This document shows positions 42,189 to 50,166 of a stretch of 64,000 bases of DNA, in pieces. Where the stretch lies: positions 63,074 through 127,073 of the forward strand of contig NZ_LMPZ01000001.1 in the NCBI RefSeq assembly GCF_001424025.1, given 5' to 3'. This stretch comes from Brevundimonas sp. Leaf363. Its GTDB lineage: Bacteria; Pseudomonadota; Alphaproteobacteria; Caulobacterales; Caulobacteraceae. A model generated the notes under the pieces. That model was not told the DNA's origin, searched no databases, and saw nothing but the letters and a program-made list of their open reading frames with translations. The translations under genes were made by a program, and so were the position numbers. Each line of letters opens with the position of its first letter. Position 1 is the first letter of the stretch.

Positions 42189-43184
42189 ATGACCCAGGAT
42201 TTCGCCCTTTCGACCCCCGACGACATCGCCCGCATGACCGACCGCGCCCGCGAGGTGGTGCGGCTGAATGTCCAGGCGCTGGAGGCGCTGGAGCGCGCCA
42301 TCGACGTCAACATCGCCCGCGCCTGCGACGTGATCCTGGGCCGGCCCGGCTATGTCGTCGTCACCGGCATGGGCAAGTCCGGCCACATCGGCGGCAAGAT
42401 CGCCGCCACCCTGGCCTCCACAGGCACCAACGCCTTCTTCGTCCACCCGGCGGAAATGAGCCACGGCGACCTGGGCATGCTGCGGTCCGACACCACCCTG
42501 CTGGCCATCTCCAACTCGGGCGAGAGCCGCGAGCTGCGCGATCCGCTGATCTATTGCCAGCGCAACAACATCCCGGTCATCGGCATGACCCAGCGCGCGT
42601 CCAGCTTCCTGGGCCGCGCCTCCGACGTCACCCTGCTGATGCCCAGCGTGGCCGAGGCCTGCCCCAACGGCCTGGCCCCCACCACCTCCACCCTGATGAC
42701 CCTGGCTCTGGGCGACGCCCTGGCCATGGTGCTGATGGACCGGCGCCAGTTCTCGGCCATGGACTTCGGCCTGCATCACCCGGGCGGCGCCCTGGGCATG
42801 AGCCTGCAGAGCGTGCGCGAGTGGATGGGCGACAACCACGCCCCGCCCGCCAGCGTGCCCGAGACCGCCCGCTTCAGCGAGGTCGTCTCGGCCATCACCG
42901 AGGGCCGCAAGGGCTCTGTCGCTGTGCTGGACGCCGAGGGCCGCATGGTCGGTGTCATCACCGACGGCGACATCCGCCGCGCCTTCTCGCTGGACATCGG
43001 CGCCATCAGCGCCACCGACTTCATGGGCAAGAACCCGATCACGGTGGGCCCGGACGCCCGCATGAGCGACGTCATTGACCTGCTGGCGGCCAACAAGATC
43101 TCCAACCTGTTCGTGGTCGAGGACCATCGGCCGGTGGCCATCATCCACATCGCCGAACTGATGCAGGCCGGCTATGTCGTCTGA
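42189..43184 (+). CDS. kdsD: D-arabinose-5-phosphate isomerase (KdsD/KpsF)
   Basis: 331 aa from the ATG at 42189; the longer open frame upstream crosses the divergent promoter region. The SIS domain has VVTGMGKSGHIGGKIA, HPAEMSHGDLGM and AISNSGESRE. Two CBS domains follow (EGRMVGVITDGDIRRAF, then KISNLFVVEDHRPV). HHPGGALG joins the two parts as in KdsD. It converts ribulose-5-phosphate to arabinose-5-phosphate, the precursor of Kdo. It is divergent from the ulosonic-acid operon (168 bp between starts). Confidence 0.95.
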   Translation: MTQDFALSTPDDIARMTDRAREVVRLNVQALEALERAIDVNIARACDVILGRPGYVVVTGMGKSGHIGGKIAATLASTGTNAFFVHPAEMSHGDLGMLRSDTTLLAISNSGESRELRDPLIYCQRNNIPVIGMTQRASSFLGRASDVTLLMPSVAEACPNGLAPTTSTLMTLALGDALAMVLMDRRQFSAMDFGLHHPGGALGMSLQSVREWMGDNHAPPASVPETARFSEVVSAITEGRKGSVAVLDAEGRMVGVITDGDIRRAFSLDIGAISATDFMGKNPITVGPDARMSDVIDLLAANKISNLFVVEDHRPVAIIHIAELMQAGYVV

Positions 43185-43590
43185 CGGACCGCCCACCGCC
43201 GATCTGCTGGTCGGCCGCGTCATCGCCATGCCGGGCGACGCGAACCCCGAGGGCGACATCTTCGGCGGCTGGCTGCTGGCCCAGATGGACCTTGCCGGCG
43301 CCACCCCGGCGTTCGAGCTGGCGCGCGGCCGCTGCGCCACCATCGCCCTGGACGGCATGGTCTTCCATCAGCCGGTGTCGATCGGCGACGAGGTCTCGAC
43401 CTACGCCAAGGTCGTGAGGACCGGCCGCACCTCCATCCGCGTCCTGGTCGAGGCCTGGAAACGCTCGCGCGGCCAGCCGGATTCCGAGGCGGTGAAGGTG
43501 ACCGAGGGCGTCTTCACCTATGTCGCCATCGATCAGGACCGGAAGCCCAGGCCCCTGCCGGATCAGGGCGCGCCAGCCCCGAATTCTTGA
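43174..43590 (+). CDS. YciA-like acyl-CoA thioesterase
   Basis: 138 aa, hotdog fold. [21 protein letters not shown] carries the catalytic Asn/Asp and the glycine turn of YciA/BACH-type thioesterases. [17 protein letters not shown] follows. It hydrolyses acyl-CoA esters in the cytosol. The start lies 11 bp inside the end of kdsD, so the two are translated together. Confidence 0.9.
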   Translation: MSSDGPPTADLLVGRVIAMPGDANPEGDIFGGWLLAQMDLAGATPAFELARGRCATIALDGMVFHQPVSIGDEVSTYAKVVRTGRTSIRVLVEAWKRSRGQPDSEAVKVTEGVFTYVAIDQDRKPRPLPDQGAPAPNS

Positions 43591-43621
43591 CCTTTCGGGG
43601 TGCGAGGCCTACCTCCGGACC

Positions 43622-44206
43622 ATGTCCATCCGCCGCATCCTGACCATCGACAACAGCGCGGACCTGCAGGTCCTCAAGCAGGTGTCCAAGCCCGTCGAGA
43701 CCGTCGACGCGCCCTTGCGCGCCCTGATGGATGACATGCTGGAGACCATGTACGACGCCCCCGGCATCGGCCTGGCCGCCGTGCAGATCGGCGAGACCAG
43801 GCGCGTCATCGTCATGGATCTGGGCGACCGCGACCTGGGCGACACCGATGTCGCCGGTGACGTCGCGGAGCCGGAGATCGACGAGGCCGCGCGCCGCAAT
43901 CCGCGTTATTTCGTGAACCCTGAGATCGTCTGGTCGTCCGACGAACTGTTTTCCTATGAGGAAGGCTGCCTGTCGGTGCCGGAGTATTTCGACGCCGTCG
44001 AACGCCCGGCGCGCGTCCGCCTGCGCTACCTGAACTATGAAGGCCAGCCGGTCGAGGAAGAGGCGTCGGGCATGTACGCCGTCTGCATCCAGCACGAGAT
44101 GGATCACCTGGAGGGCGTCCTGTTCATCGACCACCTGTCGCGCCTGAAGCGCGAGCGCGCAGTGACCAAGGTCAAGAAGATGGCGCGCGATCGGGTGGCC
44201 GCCTGA
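43622..44206 (+). CDS. def: Peptide deformylase
   Basis: 194 aa from the ATG at 43622; upstream in-frame sequence belongs to the end of the thioesterase gene. All three motifs are present: [18 protein letters not shown] (zinc Cys) and QHEMDHLEG (zinc HExxH). There is a [17 protein letters not shown] insertion between strands, as in some alphaproteobacteria. It removes the N-formyl group from new proteins. It is followed by fmt, the enzyme that adds formyl to initiator tRNA. Confidence 0.97.
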   Translation: MSIRRILTIDNSADLQVLKQVSKPVETVDAPLRALMDDMLETMYDAPGIGLAAVQIGETRRVIVMDLGDRDLGDTDVAGDVAEPEIDEAARRNPRYFVNPEIVWSSDELFSYEEGCLSVPEYFDAVERPARVRLRYLNYEGQPVEEEASGMYAVCIQHEMDHLEGVLFIDHLSRLKRERAVTKVKKMARDRVAA

Positions 44207-44418
44207 TGGGTCGTGACCGTATCACCGACCGCCACGGCCGGCGCCGGATGACGCGCAGCGAGCGCCTGGGCGTCGGCGGCGTCATCACCCTGGCGGCCGT
44301 CGCCCTGGCCGGCGTCGTGGCCGGCGTCATCATCGACCGCCTGCTCGACTTCGACGACGCCATGGACGCGGGCGGCGAGTGGGACGAGGGCGGCGGCGTC
44401 TCCACGCGCTGGCAGTAA
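44206..44418 (+). CDS. Small single-pass membrane protein
   Basis: 70 aa. The start overlaps the def stop (TGATG). A basic N-terminus (GRDRITDRHGRRRMTRSER) is followed by one transmembrane helix (GGVITLAAVALAGVVAGVII) and an acidic tail. This suggests the N-terminus is inside the cell. It lies between def and fmt in one operon. I do not recognise a family. Confidence 0.7.
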   Translation: MGRDRITDRHGRRRMTRSERLGVGGVITLAAVALAGVVAGVIIDRLLDFDDAMDAGGEWDEGGGVSTRWQ

Positions 44419-44445
44419 GTCCGCTCACGGGCTAAACGCCCGCCC

Positions 44446-45369
44446 ATGCGCATCGCCTTCATGGGAACCCCCGAATTCGCCGTGCCGTCCCTGGGCGAGC
44501 TGATCGCCTCAGGGCACGACATCGTCGCGGTCTATTCCCAGCCGCCCCGCCCGCGCGGCCGCGGCCAGACCGTCAAGCCGTCCCCCGTCCAGGTCCTGGC
44601 CGAGACCATGGGCCTGCCGGTCTTCACGCCCGAGAGCCTGAAGGCGCCCGAGGCCGTCGAAACCTTCCAGAGCCTGGACCTCGATGCGGCCTGCGTCGTC
44701 GCCTATGGCCAGATCCTGCTGCCGGCGGTGCTTGAGGCGCCGCGTCTGGGCTGTTTCAACCTGCACGGCTCGCTGCTGCCGCGCTGGCGCGGCGCGGCCC
44801 CGATCCAGCGCGCCGTCATGGCCGGCGACCGCGAGACGGGCGTCCAGATCATGCGGATGAGTGAGGGCCTGGACGAGGGCGCCATCCTGCTGTCCGAACA
44901 GGTCACCATCCGCCCCGACGACACCTCCGCGTCGCTGGCCGAGCGGATGGCGACCATCGGCGCCGGGCTTTGGCCAAGAGCATTGGCCGCCATCGAGCGC
45001 GGCGGCGTCACCGAGACGCCCCAGGCGGGCGAGCCGACCTACGCCCGGAAGATCAAGCCCGCCGAGGCCCGCATCGACTGGACCCGCCCGGCCGCCCAAG
45101 TCGACGCGCACATCCGCGGCCTGTCGCCCTTCCCCGGCGCCTGGTTCGAGGCCCCCGGCCCCGACGGCCCGGTCCGCATCAAGGCCCTGATGTCCGCCGT
45201 CGCCCAGGGCACGGGCGCGCCGGGCCAGGTGCTGGACGGCGGACTGCAGATCGCCTGCGGCGACGGCGCGGTCCGCCTGAGCCGCGTTCAGCGCGAGGGC
45301 CGTGCGGCCCAGTCGGCCGAGGACTTCCTGCGCGGGTTCGCGCTTCCGACCGGCGCGCGGCTCGGCTGA
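44446..45369 (+). CDS. fmt: Methionyl-tRNA formyltransferase
   Basis: 307 aa. [16 protein letters not shown] opens the formyltransferase domain. The catalytic region is [19 protein letters not shown], and the C-terminal OB-like domain follows [11 protein letters not shown]. It formylates Met-tRNAfMet for initiation, using 10-formyl-THF. The stop overlaps the truA start (TGATG). The def-fmt-truA order is common in alphaproteobacteria. Confidence 0.97.
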   Translation: MRIAFMGTPEFAVPSLGELIASGHDIVAVYSQPPRPRGRGQTVKPSPVQVLAETMGLPVFTPESLKAPEAVETFQSLDLDAACVVAYGQILLPAVLEAPRLGCFNLHGSLLPRWRGAAPIQRAVMAGDRETGVQIMRMSEGLDEGAILLSEQVTIRPDDTSASLAERMATIGAGLWPRALAAIERGGVTETPQAGEPTYARKIKPAEARIDWTRPAAQVDAHIRGLSPFPGAWFEAPGPDGPVRIKALMSAVAQGTGAPGQVLDGGLQIACGDGAVRLSRVQREGRAAQSAEDFLRGFALPTGARLG

Positions 45370-46106
45370 TGCCTCGCTACCGCCTCACCGTCGAATACGA
45401 CGGCTCCGGCTACAACGGCTTTCAGGCCCAGGCCGGCCAGCCGACTGTGCAGGGCGCCATCGAGACCGCCGTGCTCGCCTTTTCCGGCGAGAGCATCCGC
45501 ATCGCCGCCGCCGGCCGCACCGACACCGGCGTCCACGCCACCGGCCAGGTGGTCCAGGTCGATCTGGACAAGGCCTGGCCCGCCCGAACCGTCGTGAACG
45601 CCCTGAACGCCCACCTCATTCATGAGGCGGTCTCGGTGCTGGACTGTGTGGAGTCCGAGAACGACTGGCACGCCCGTTTCTCGGCGACCGGGCGGCGCTA
45701 TCTCTATCGCATCCTCAATCGCCCCGGCCCGCCGGCGCTGGACAAGGGCCGGGTCTGGCACCTGAAGAAGGCTCTGGACGCAGACGCGATGCGGGCGGCG
45801 GCGAAGGCCCTGATCGGCCACCACGACTTCACCACCTTCCGCGACGCCCAGTGCCAGGCCGACAGCCCGATGCGGACGCTCGACGTGGCCGAGGTGACGC
45901 GGGCGGGCGAGGAGATCCACGTGCGCTTCGCGGCGCGCAGCTTCCTGCACCGTCAGGTTCGCTCGATGGTGGGATCGCTGGCCGAGGTCGGCCTTGGCCG
46001 CTGGGCGCCCGACGATCTCGGCGCGGCGCTGGCCGCGCGCGACCGACGCGCCTGCGGCCCCGTGGCGCCGGCCACGGGGCTGTATCTGACGGGCGTGCGG
46101 TATTGA
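45369..46106 (+). CDS. truA: tRNA pseudouridine(38-40) synthase TruA
   Basis: 245 aa from the ATG at 45369 (TGATG with fmt). LTVEYDGSGYNGFQAQ starts the protein. The catalytic Asp is in AAGRTDTGVHATGQV, and FLHRQVRSMVGSLAEVG is the conserved C-terminal helix. It makes pseudouridine at tRNA positions 38, 39 and 40. It ends the operon and is followed by a strong hairpin at 46107. Confidence 0.97.
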   Translation: MPRYRLTVEYDGSGYNGFQAQAGQPTVQGAIETAVLAFSGESIRIAAAGRTDTGVHATGQVVQVDLDKAWPARTVVNALNAHLIHEAVSVLDCVESENDWHARFSATGRRYLYRILNRPGPPALDKGRVWHLKKALDADAMRAAAKALIGHHDFTTFRDAQCQADSPMRTLDVAEVTRAGEEIHVRFAARSFLHRQVRSMVGSLAEVGLGRWAPDDLGAALAARDRRACGPVAPATGLYLTGVRY

Positions 46107-46140
46107 TCCGCTCGCCCCGGCGAAAGCCGGGACGAGCGGA
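46107..46140. terminator. Hairpin between convergent truA and entericidin genes
   Basis: TCCGCTCGCCCCGGC (46107-46121), GAAA tetraloop, GCCGGGACGAGCGGA (46126-46140): a 15-bp stem with one mismatch. It fills the gap between convergent genes and could stop transcription from both sides. The run of T after it is poor (GCATTCTTA), so Rho help or a mere 3' end-protecting role is possible. The CGGCGAAAGCCGGGA core recalls repeat family C. Confidence 0.65.
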
Positions 46141-46146
46141 GCATTC

Positions 46147-46284
46147 TTAGTTCTTGGCGGCTTCCGCGCCCGAGGCCACGGCCGAACCGGCGGCCGAGAC
46201 GTCGCGGCCGACGCCCGAAACGGTGTTGCAGGCCGAGACGGCCAGGGCGGCGGCGACCAGGGTGAAGACGACGATCTTGCGCAT
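46147..46284 (-). CDS. Entericidin-like small lipoprotein
   Basis: 45 aa from the ATG at 46284 with AAGGGA upstream. The lipoprotein signal is IVVFTLVAAALAVSAC with lipobox AVSAC. The mature part, NTVSGVGRDVSAAGSAVASG, matches the entericidin A/B family. These are tiny membrane lipoproteins of the envelope, linked to stress and cell lysis. It stands alone, with an inverted repeat at 46330-46355 upstream. Confidence 0.88.
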   Translation of the reverse strand: MRKIVVFTLVAAALAVSACNTVSGVGRDVSAAGSAVASGAEAAKN

Positions 46285-46329
46285 GATAGAATCCCTTGGG
46301 GGAGTGGATGACGGGCGCTGAACGCCAAG

Positions 46330-46355
46330 CTTGGCCACACGGTTGCATGGCCAAG
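46330..46355. promoter_or_regulatory. Inverted repeat between divergent entericidin and TPP-enzyme genes
   Basis: CTTGGCCA (46330-46337) and TGGCCAAG (46348-46355) are perfect reverse complements with a 10-base spacer. The site is 46 bp upstream of the entericidin start and 30 bp upstream of the TPP-enzyme start. That is a good position for an operator acting on both. The regulator is unknown. Confidence 0.45.
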
Positions 46356-46384
46356 ATGCGGTCGTGTCTGCTACGGGCGCGTCC

Positions 46385-48052
46385 ATGACCTCGACGCCAC
46401 ACTCCGCCACCCCCACCGCCGCCCAGCGCCTGGTCGAAACCCTGGTCGCCAACGGCGTCGACCGGGTCTTCTGCGTGCCGGGCGAAAGCTATCTGGCCGT
46501 GCTGGACGCCCTGGCCGACGTGACCGACCGCATCCAGGTCATCGCCTGCCGCAACGAGGCCGGCGCCGCCAACATGGCCGAGGCCTACGGCAAGCTGACC
46601 GGCAAGCCCGGCATCTGCATGGTCACGCGCGGGCCGGGCGCGACCCACGCCTCCATCGGCGTGCACACGGCGCATCAGGATTCCACGCCGATGATCCTGT
46701 TCGTCGGCCAGGTGGCGCTGGCCGACCGGGGGCGGGGCGCCTTCCAGGAGGTCGACTACCGCCAGGTCTTCGGCGGTCTGGCCAAATGGGCGACCGAGAT
46801 CGAGAGCGCGGACCGTACGGTCGAGATCGTGGAGCGCGCCTTCGCCACCGCGCTTCAGGGCCGGATGGGGCCGGTCGTCATTGCCCTGCCCGAAGACATC
46901 CTGACCGCCGACGGCGGCCCGGCGCCGCGCCGCGCGGTCGAACCGGCCAAGGCCGCGCTGGACCCCGCCTTCGCCCAGGCCGTCGCCGAACGGCTGGGCC
47001 AGGCCGAGCGGCCGCTGCTGATCCTGGGCGGGTCCGGCTGGTCGCAGGCGGCCGCCGACGCCATCGCCGTGTGGTCCGAGAAGCTGGGCATCCCCGTCGC
47101 CCTGTCGTTCCGCCGCAAGGACCTGATCGACAACGACCGCTCCAACTACGCCGGCGACCTGGGACTGGGGCCGAACCCCAGGCTGATCCAGCGGGTGAAA
47201 GACGCCGACCTGATCGTCGCCATCGGCGCGCGCCTGGGCGAGAACCCGACCCAGGGCTACAGCCTGTTCGACCGGGCCGAGATCGCCGATCGCCTGATCC
47301 ACATCCACCCGGGCGCCGAAGAGCTAGGCCGCGTCTGGCCGACCCTGATGAGCGCCACGGCCGACAACAGCCTGGCCGCCCTGGCGCTGGCCCAGACCCA
47401 GCCTATCCGCAGCTGGCCCGACCTGGCCGCCCAGGCCCATGCCGACTTCGAGGCCTTCATAGAGCCGGTCAGCGTCACCGGCGACGTGAACATGAGCCAG
47501 GTGATCCGCCACCTGGGCGAGGTCCTGCCCGCCGACGCCATCCTGACTAACGGCGCCGGCAACTACGCCGCCTGGCTGCACCGCTTCCACAAGCACCATA
47601 CGAAGGGCACCCAGCTGGCCCCGACGTCCGGCGCGATGGGCTACGGCTATCCCGCCGCCCTGGCCGCCAAGAGCGTCCATCCCGAGCGCGAGGTCATCTG
47701 CGTGGCCGGCGACGGCGAGTACCTGATGACCGGCCAGGAGCTGGCTACCGCCGTCCAGTACGGGCTGAACGTCGTCGTCGTCATCGTCGACAACGGCACC
47801 TACGGCACGATCCGCATGCACCAGGAGCGCGACTATCCGCACCGGGTCATCGCCACCGACCTGAAGAACCCCGACTTCGTCGCCTACGCCCGCGCCTTCG
47901 GCGCCTTCGGCATCCGCTGCGAGACCACCGAAGCCTTCCCCGCCGCCCTCGCCGCCGCCCGAGCCGCCGGCGAACCGGCGGTGATCCACCTGCTGACCTC
48001 GCCCGAGGACATCGCGCCGGGAAGAACGCTGAGCCAGCTACGGGGCGGCTAG
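46385..48052 (+). CDS. Thiamine-pyrophosphate enzyme (acetolactate synthase-like)
   Basis: 555 aa from the ATG at 46385. It has the three-domain layout of the family. The N-terminal PYR domain has FCVPGESYLAVLDAL and the catalytic Glu in ACRNEAGAANMAEAYG. A central domain follows. The C-terminal PP domain has the Mg/TPP motif CVAGDGEYLMTGQELATAVQ and VIVDNGTYGTIR. It decarboxylates a 2-oxoacid and transfers or releases the product. No small ALS subunit is nearby, so a catabolic or 2-hydroxyacyl-CoA lyase-type role is as likely as acetolactate synthesis. Confidence 0.9.
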   Translation: MTSTPHSATPTAAQRLVETLVANGVDRVFCVPGESYLAVLDALADVTDRIQVIACRNEAGAANMAEAYGKLTGKPGICMVTRGPGATHASIGVHTAHQDSTPMILFVGQVALADRGRGAFQEVDYRQVFGGLAKWATEIESADRTVEIVERAFATALQGRMGPVVIALPEDILTADGGPAPRRAVEPAKAALDPAFAQAVAERLGQAERPLLILGGSGWSQAAADAIAVWSEKLGIPVALSFRRKDLIDNDRSNYAGDLGLGPNPRLIQRVKDADLIVAIGARLGENPTQGYSLFDRAEIADRLIHIHPGAEELGRVWPTLMSATADNSLAALALAQTQPIRSWPDLAAQAHADFEAFIEPVSVTGDVNMSQVIRHLGEVLPADAILTNGAGNYAAWLHRFHKHHTKGTQLAPTSGAMGYGYPAALAAKSVHPEREVICVAGDGEYLMTGQELATAVQYGLNVVVVIVDNGTYGTIRMHQERDYPHRVIATDLKNPDFVAYARAFGAFGIRCETTEAFPAALAAARAAGEPAVIHLLTSPEDIAPGRTLSQLRGG

Positions 48053-48060
48053 GCGCCGAA

Positions 48061-48228
48061 CCCTCTCCCAGAGGGAGAGGGCTTGAGGCTCCAAGAGCGA
48101 AGCGATTGGCCAAGCCGAAAGGGTGAGGGGACCACGCTATCCTGTGAGGGAATACCCCTCACCCTTTCGCGCCAGAACGACGGCTATCGCCGCCGTGCGC
48201 TCAAGCCCTCTCCCTCTGGGAGAGGGGG
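48061..48228. repeat. Nested palindromic intergenic repeat, family B copy 2
   Basis: It has the same termini as 8889-9057 (CCCTCTCCCAGAGGGAGAGG and CTCTCCCTCTGGGAGAGG) and the same inner AAAGGGTGAGGGG / CCCCTCACCCTTTC pair. Compared with the first copy it is inverted as a whole. The length is also nearly the same (168 against 169 bp). It lies between two plus-strand genes and accounts for most of the 245-bp gap. Confidence 0.85.
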
Positions 48229-48297
48229 TTGGAGGGAACGCATCTCCGCCGCAAAGCTTTCGCAAGCTCGAAGCCTGATCGCTCCGGGAGCCCCTTT

Positions 48298-48753
48298 ATG
48301 CGCGCCTTCGTCCTGATCTCGTCCGTGGCGGCCCTGGCCGTCTCCGCCTGCGCCACGCCCGGCGATCCCGGCGCCCCGCCGCCGATGGCCGACAACGGCA
48401 ACGACTGCGCCGTCATCGCCGCCGTGGCCAAGGAGCACTACCAGTTCAATACCACCGACCGCCTGCCGCCGCCGCTGTGGCTGGACGGCGAAGGCTCAGG
48501 CTGGTCGCCGCGCTGCAACTGGAGCCAGTACGGCCTCAGCTTCCCGCGCACCTTCGACCCCGACGCCCGCCCGGCGCCGGGCGAGCGCATCCAGTGGGTG
48601 TCCTTCAAGCGGCCGCGCTATGACGGGCGCGGCGCCGTGGTCGAATCCGGGATCATGCATGGCCCCCTGGCCGGCATGGGCGTCGAATGCCGGGTGTTTT
48701 CGGGCTTCGCCGGCTGGACCGCCCCCGACTGCCGCAATACCTGGATCTCGTAA
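48298..48753 (+). CDS. Hypothetical lipoprotein
   Basis: 151 aa from the ATG at 48298, with GGGAG eight bases upstream. FVLISSVAALAVSAC is a lipoprotein signal with lipobox AVSAC. The mature protein has five further cysteines (for example in GNDCAVIAAVAKEHY, SPRCNWSQYGL and APDCRNTW), suggesting disulfides in the periplasm. I do not recognise a family. It lies 41 bp before the HI0933-type gene. Confidence 0.72.
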   Translation: MRAFVLISSVAALAVSACATPGDPGAPPPMADNGNDCAVIAAVAKEHYQFNTTDRLPPPLWLDGEGSGWSPRCNWSQYGLSFPRTFDPDARPAPGERIQWVSFKRPRYDGRGAVVESGIMHGPLAGMGVECRVFSGFAGWTAPDCRNTWIS

Positions 48754-48794
48754 GGGCGATTTCCTGACGGCCGGTCAGGCTGTAAGCCGCTCGC

Positions 48795-49997
48795 ATGCGA
48801 ACGGTGGATGTCCTGATCGTTGGCGCCGGCGCGGCCGGCATGATGTGCGCCATCGAGGCCGCCCGGCGCGGCCGCTCGGTCCGCATCGTCGACCACGCCC
48901 GCGCGCCCGGCGAGAAGATCCGCATCTCCGGCGGCGGGCGCTGCAACTTCACCAACACCGGCTGCGGCCCGCACGCCTTCCTGGGCGAGAATCCGCGCTT
49001 CGCGACCTCGGCCCTGAAGCGCTACAGCCAGCACGACTTCATCAAGCGCGTCGATAAGGCCGGCATCGCCTGGCACGAGAAGACGCTGGGCCAGCTTTTC
49101 TGCGACGACAGCGCCAAACAGATCGTGCGGATGCTGACCGACGACATGCGCGCGGCGGGCGCGGTCCTGTCGCTGGGCGTGTCGGTGGAGCGGGTGGGCA
49201 AGACGGCCGCCGGCTTCGAGGTGGCCCTGTCGGACGGATCGTCCGTGACGGCCAGGTCGCTGGTGCTGGCGACAGGCGGCAAGTCGATCCCCAAGATGGG
49301 CGCGACCGGCTGGGCCTACGACACGGCTCGCGCGTTCGGGCTGCGCGTCACCGACACCCGCCCGGCGCTCGTTCCCCTGACCTTCGAGCCCGGTCTGATG
49401 GAGCAGCTGACGCCTCTGGCGGGCGTGGCGGTGGATGCAGTGGTCACCCTGGCCTCAAGTAGCCCGAAGGGCGATAGGCCCACTTTTAAGGAGGCGATGC
49501 TCTTTACCCATCGGGGTCTGTCGGGCCCGTCGATCCTGCAGATCAGCTCCTACTGGCGCGAGGGCGAGCCGATCACCGTCGCCATGGCGCCGGGCGAGGC
49601 CGTCTACGACCGGCTGAAAGCGGCCAAGGAAGAGAACGGCAAGCAGATGGTCCACACCGCGCTGGGCCACATCATCCCGCGCCGCCTAGCCGAGAGCGTC
49701 ACGGATCGCGCCGGCGTGAAGGGCAAGCTGGCCGAGGTCGGCGACAAGACCCTGCGCAAGCTGGACGAAGCGGTGAACGCCTGGACCGTCAAACCCGTCG
49801 GCACCGAGGGCTATCGCACCGCCGAGGTCACCCTGGGCGGCGTCGCTGTCGACCAACTGGACCAGCAGACCATGGAGGCCAAGTCCGTCCCCGGCCTGTT
49901 CATCATCGGCGAGGCGGTGGACATCACCGGCTGGCTGGGCGGCTATAATTTCCAGTGGGCCTGGTCGTCCGGCTGGTGCGCCGGGCAATCCTGTTAG
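48795..49997 (+). CDS. HI0933/YhiN-family flavoprotein
   Basis: 400 aa. The FAD dinucleotide fold VLIVGAGAAGMMCAIEAARR is at residues 6-25. The family signature GEKIRISGGGRCNFTN and the C-terminal LFIIGEAVDITGWLGGYNFQ follow. These proteins are NAD(P)/FAD-dependent oxidoreductases of unknown substrate; some members act in tRNA or dihydrouridine-related reactions. Full length. Confidence 0.9.
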   Translation: MRTVDVLIVGAGAAGMMCAIEAARRGRSVRIVDHARAPGEKIRISGGGRCNFTNTGCGPHAFLGENPRFATSALKRYSQHDFIKRVDKAGIAWHEKTLGQLFCDDSAKQIVRMLTDDMRAAGAVLSLGVSVERVGKTAAGFEVALSDGSSVTARSLVLATGGKSIPKMGATGWAYDTARAFGLRVTDTRPALVPLTFEPGLMEQLTPLAGVAVDAVVTLASSSPKGDRPTFKEAMLFTHRGLSGPSILQISSYWREGEPITVAMAPGEAVYDRLKAAKEENGKQMVHTALGHIIPRRLAESVTDRAGVKGKLAEVGDKTLRKLDEAVNAWTVKPVGTEGYRTAEVTLGGVAVDQLDQQTMEAKSVPGLFIIGEAVDITGWLGGYNFQWAWSSGWCAGQSC

Positions 49998-50056
49998 GGG
50001 CGCTAACGCGCGCGACGCGGTCGCGCGCTGCTTGAGCGCAGACTTCCTGTTCCGCG

Positions 50057-50155
50057 CATCCCCGCGGACGCGGGGATCCAGTGAGAACCCCGCGCACCCC
50101 GGCGGCCGTCCCGCCTGAAGCCAAAGCACTGGATCCCCTCGTCCGAGGGGATGAG
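50057..50155. repeat. Palindromic intergenic repeat, family C copy 2
   Basis: CATCCCCGCGGACGCGGGGA TCCAGTG (50057 on) is mirrored by CACTGGATCCCCTCGTCCGA GGGGATG (ending about 50153). It lies between the convergent HI0933-type and glycosidase genes. It has the same design as 20878-21002: outer hairpins joined by ATCCAGT / ACTGGAT. Confidence 0.78.
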
Positions 50156-50166
50156 CGGGTTAAGGC

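Noticed and set aside
43590..43621. TTGACC upstream of def as a -35 promoter box
   Set aside because: No reasonable -10 box at 16-18 bp, and def is likely co-transcribed with the upstream thioesterase gene.
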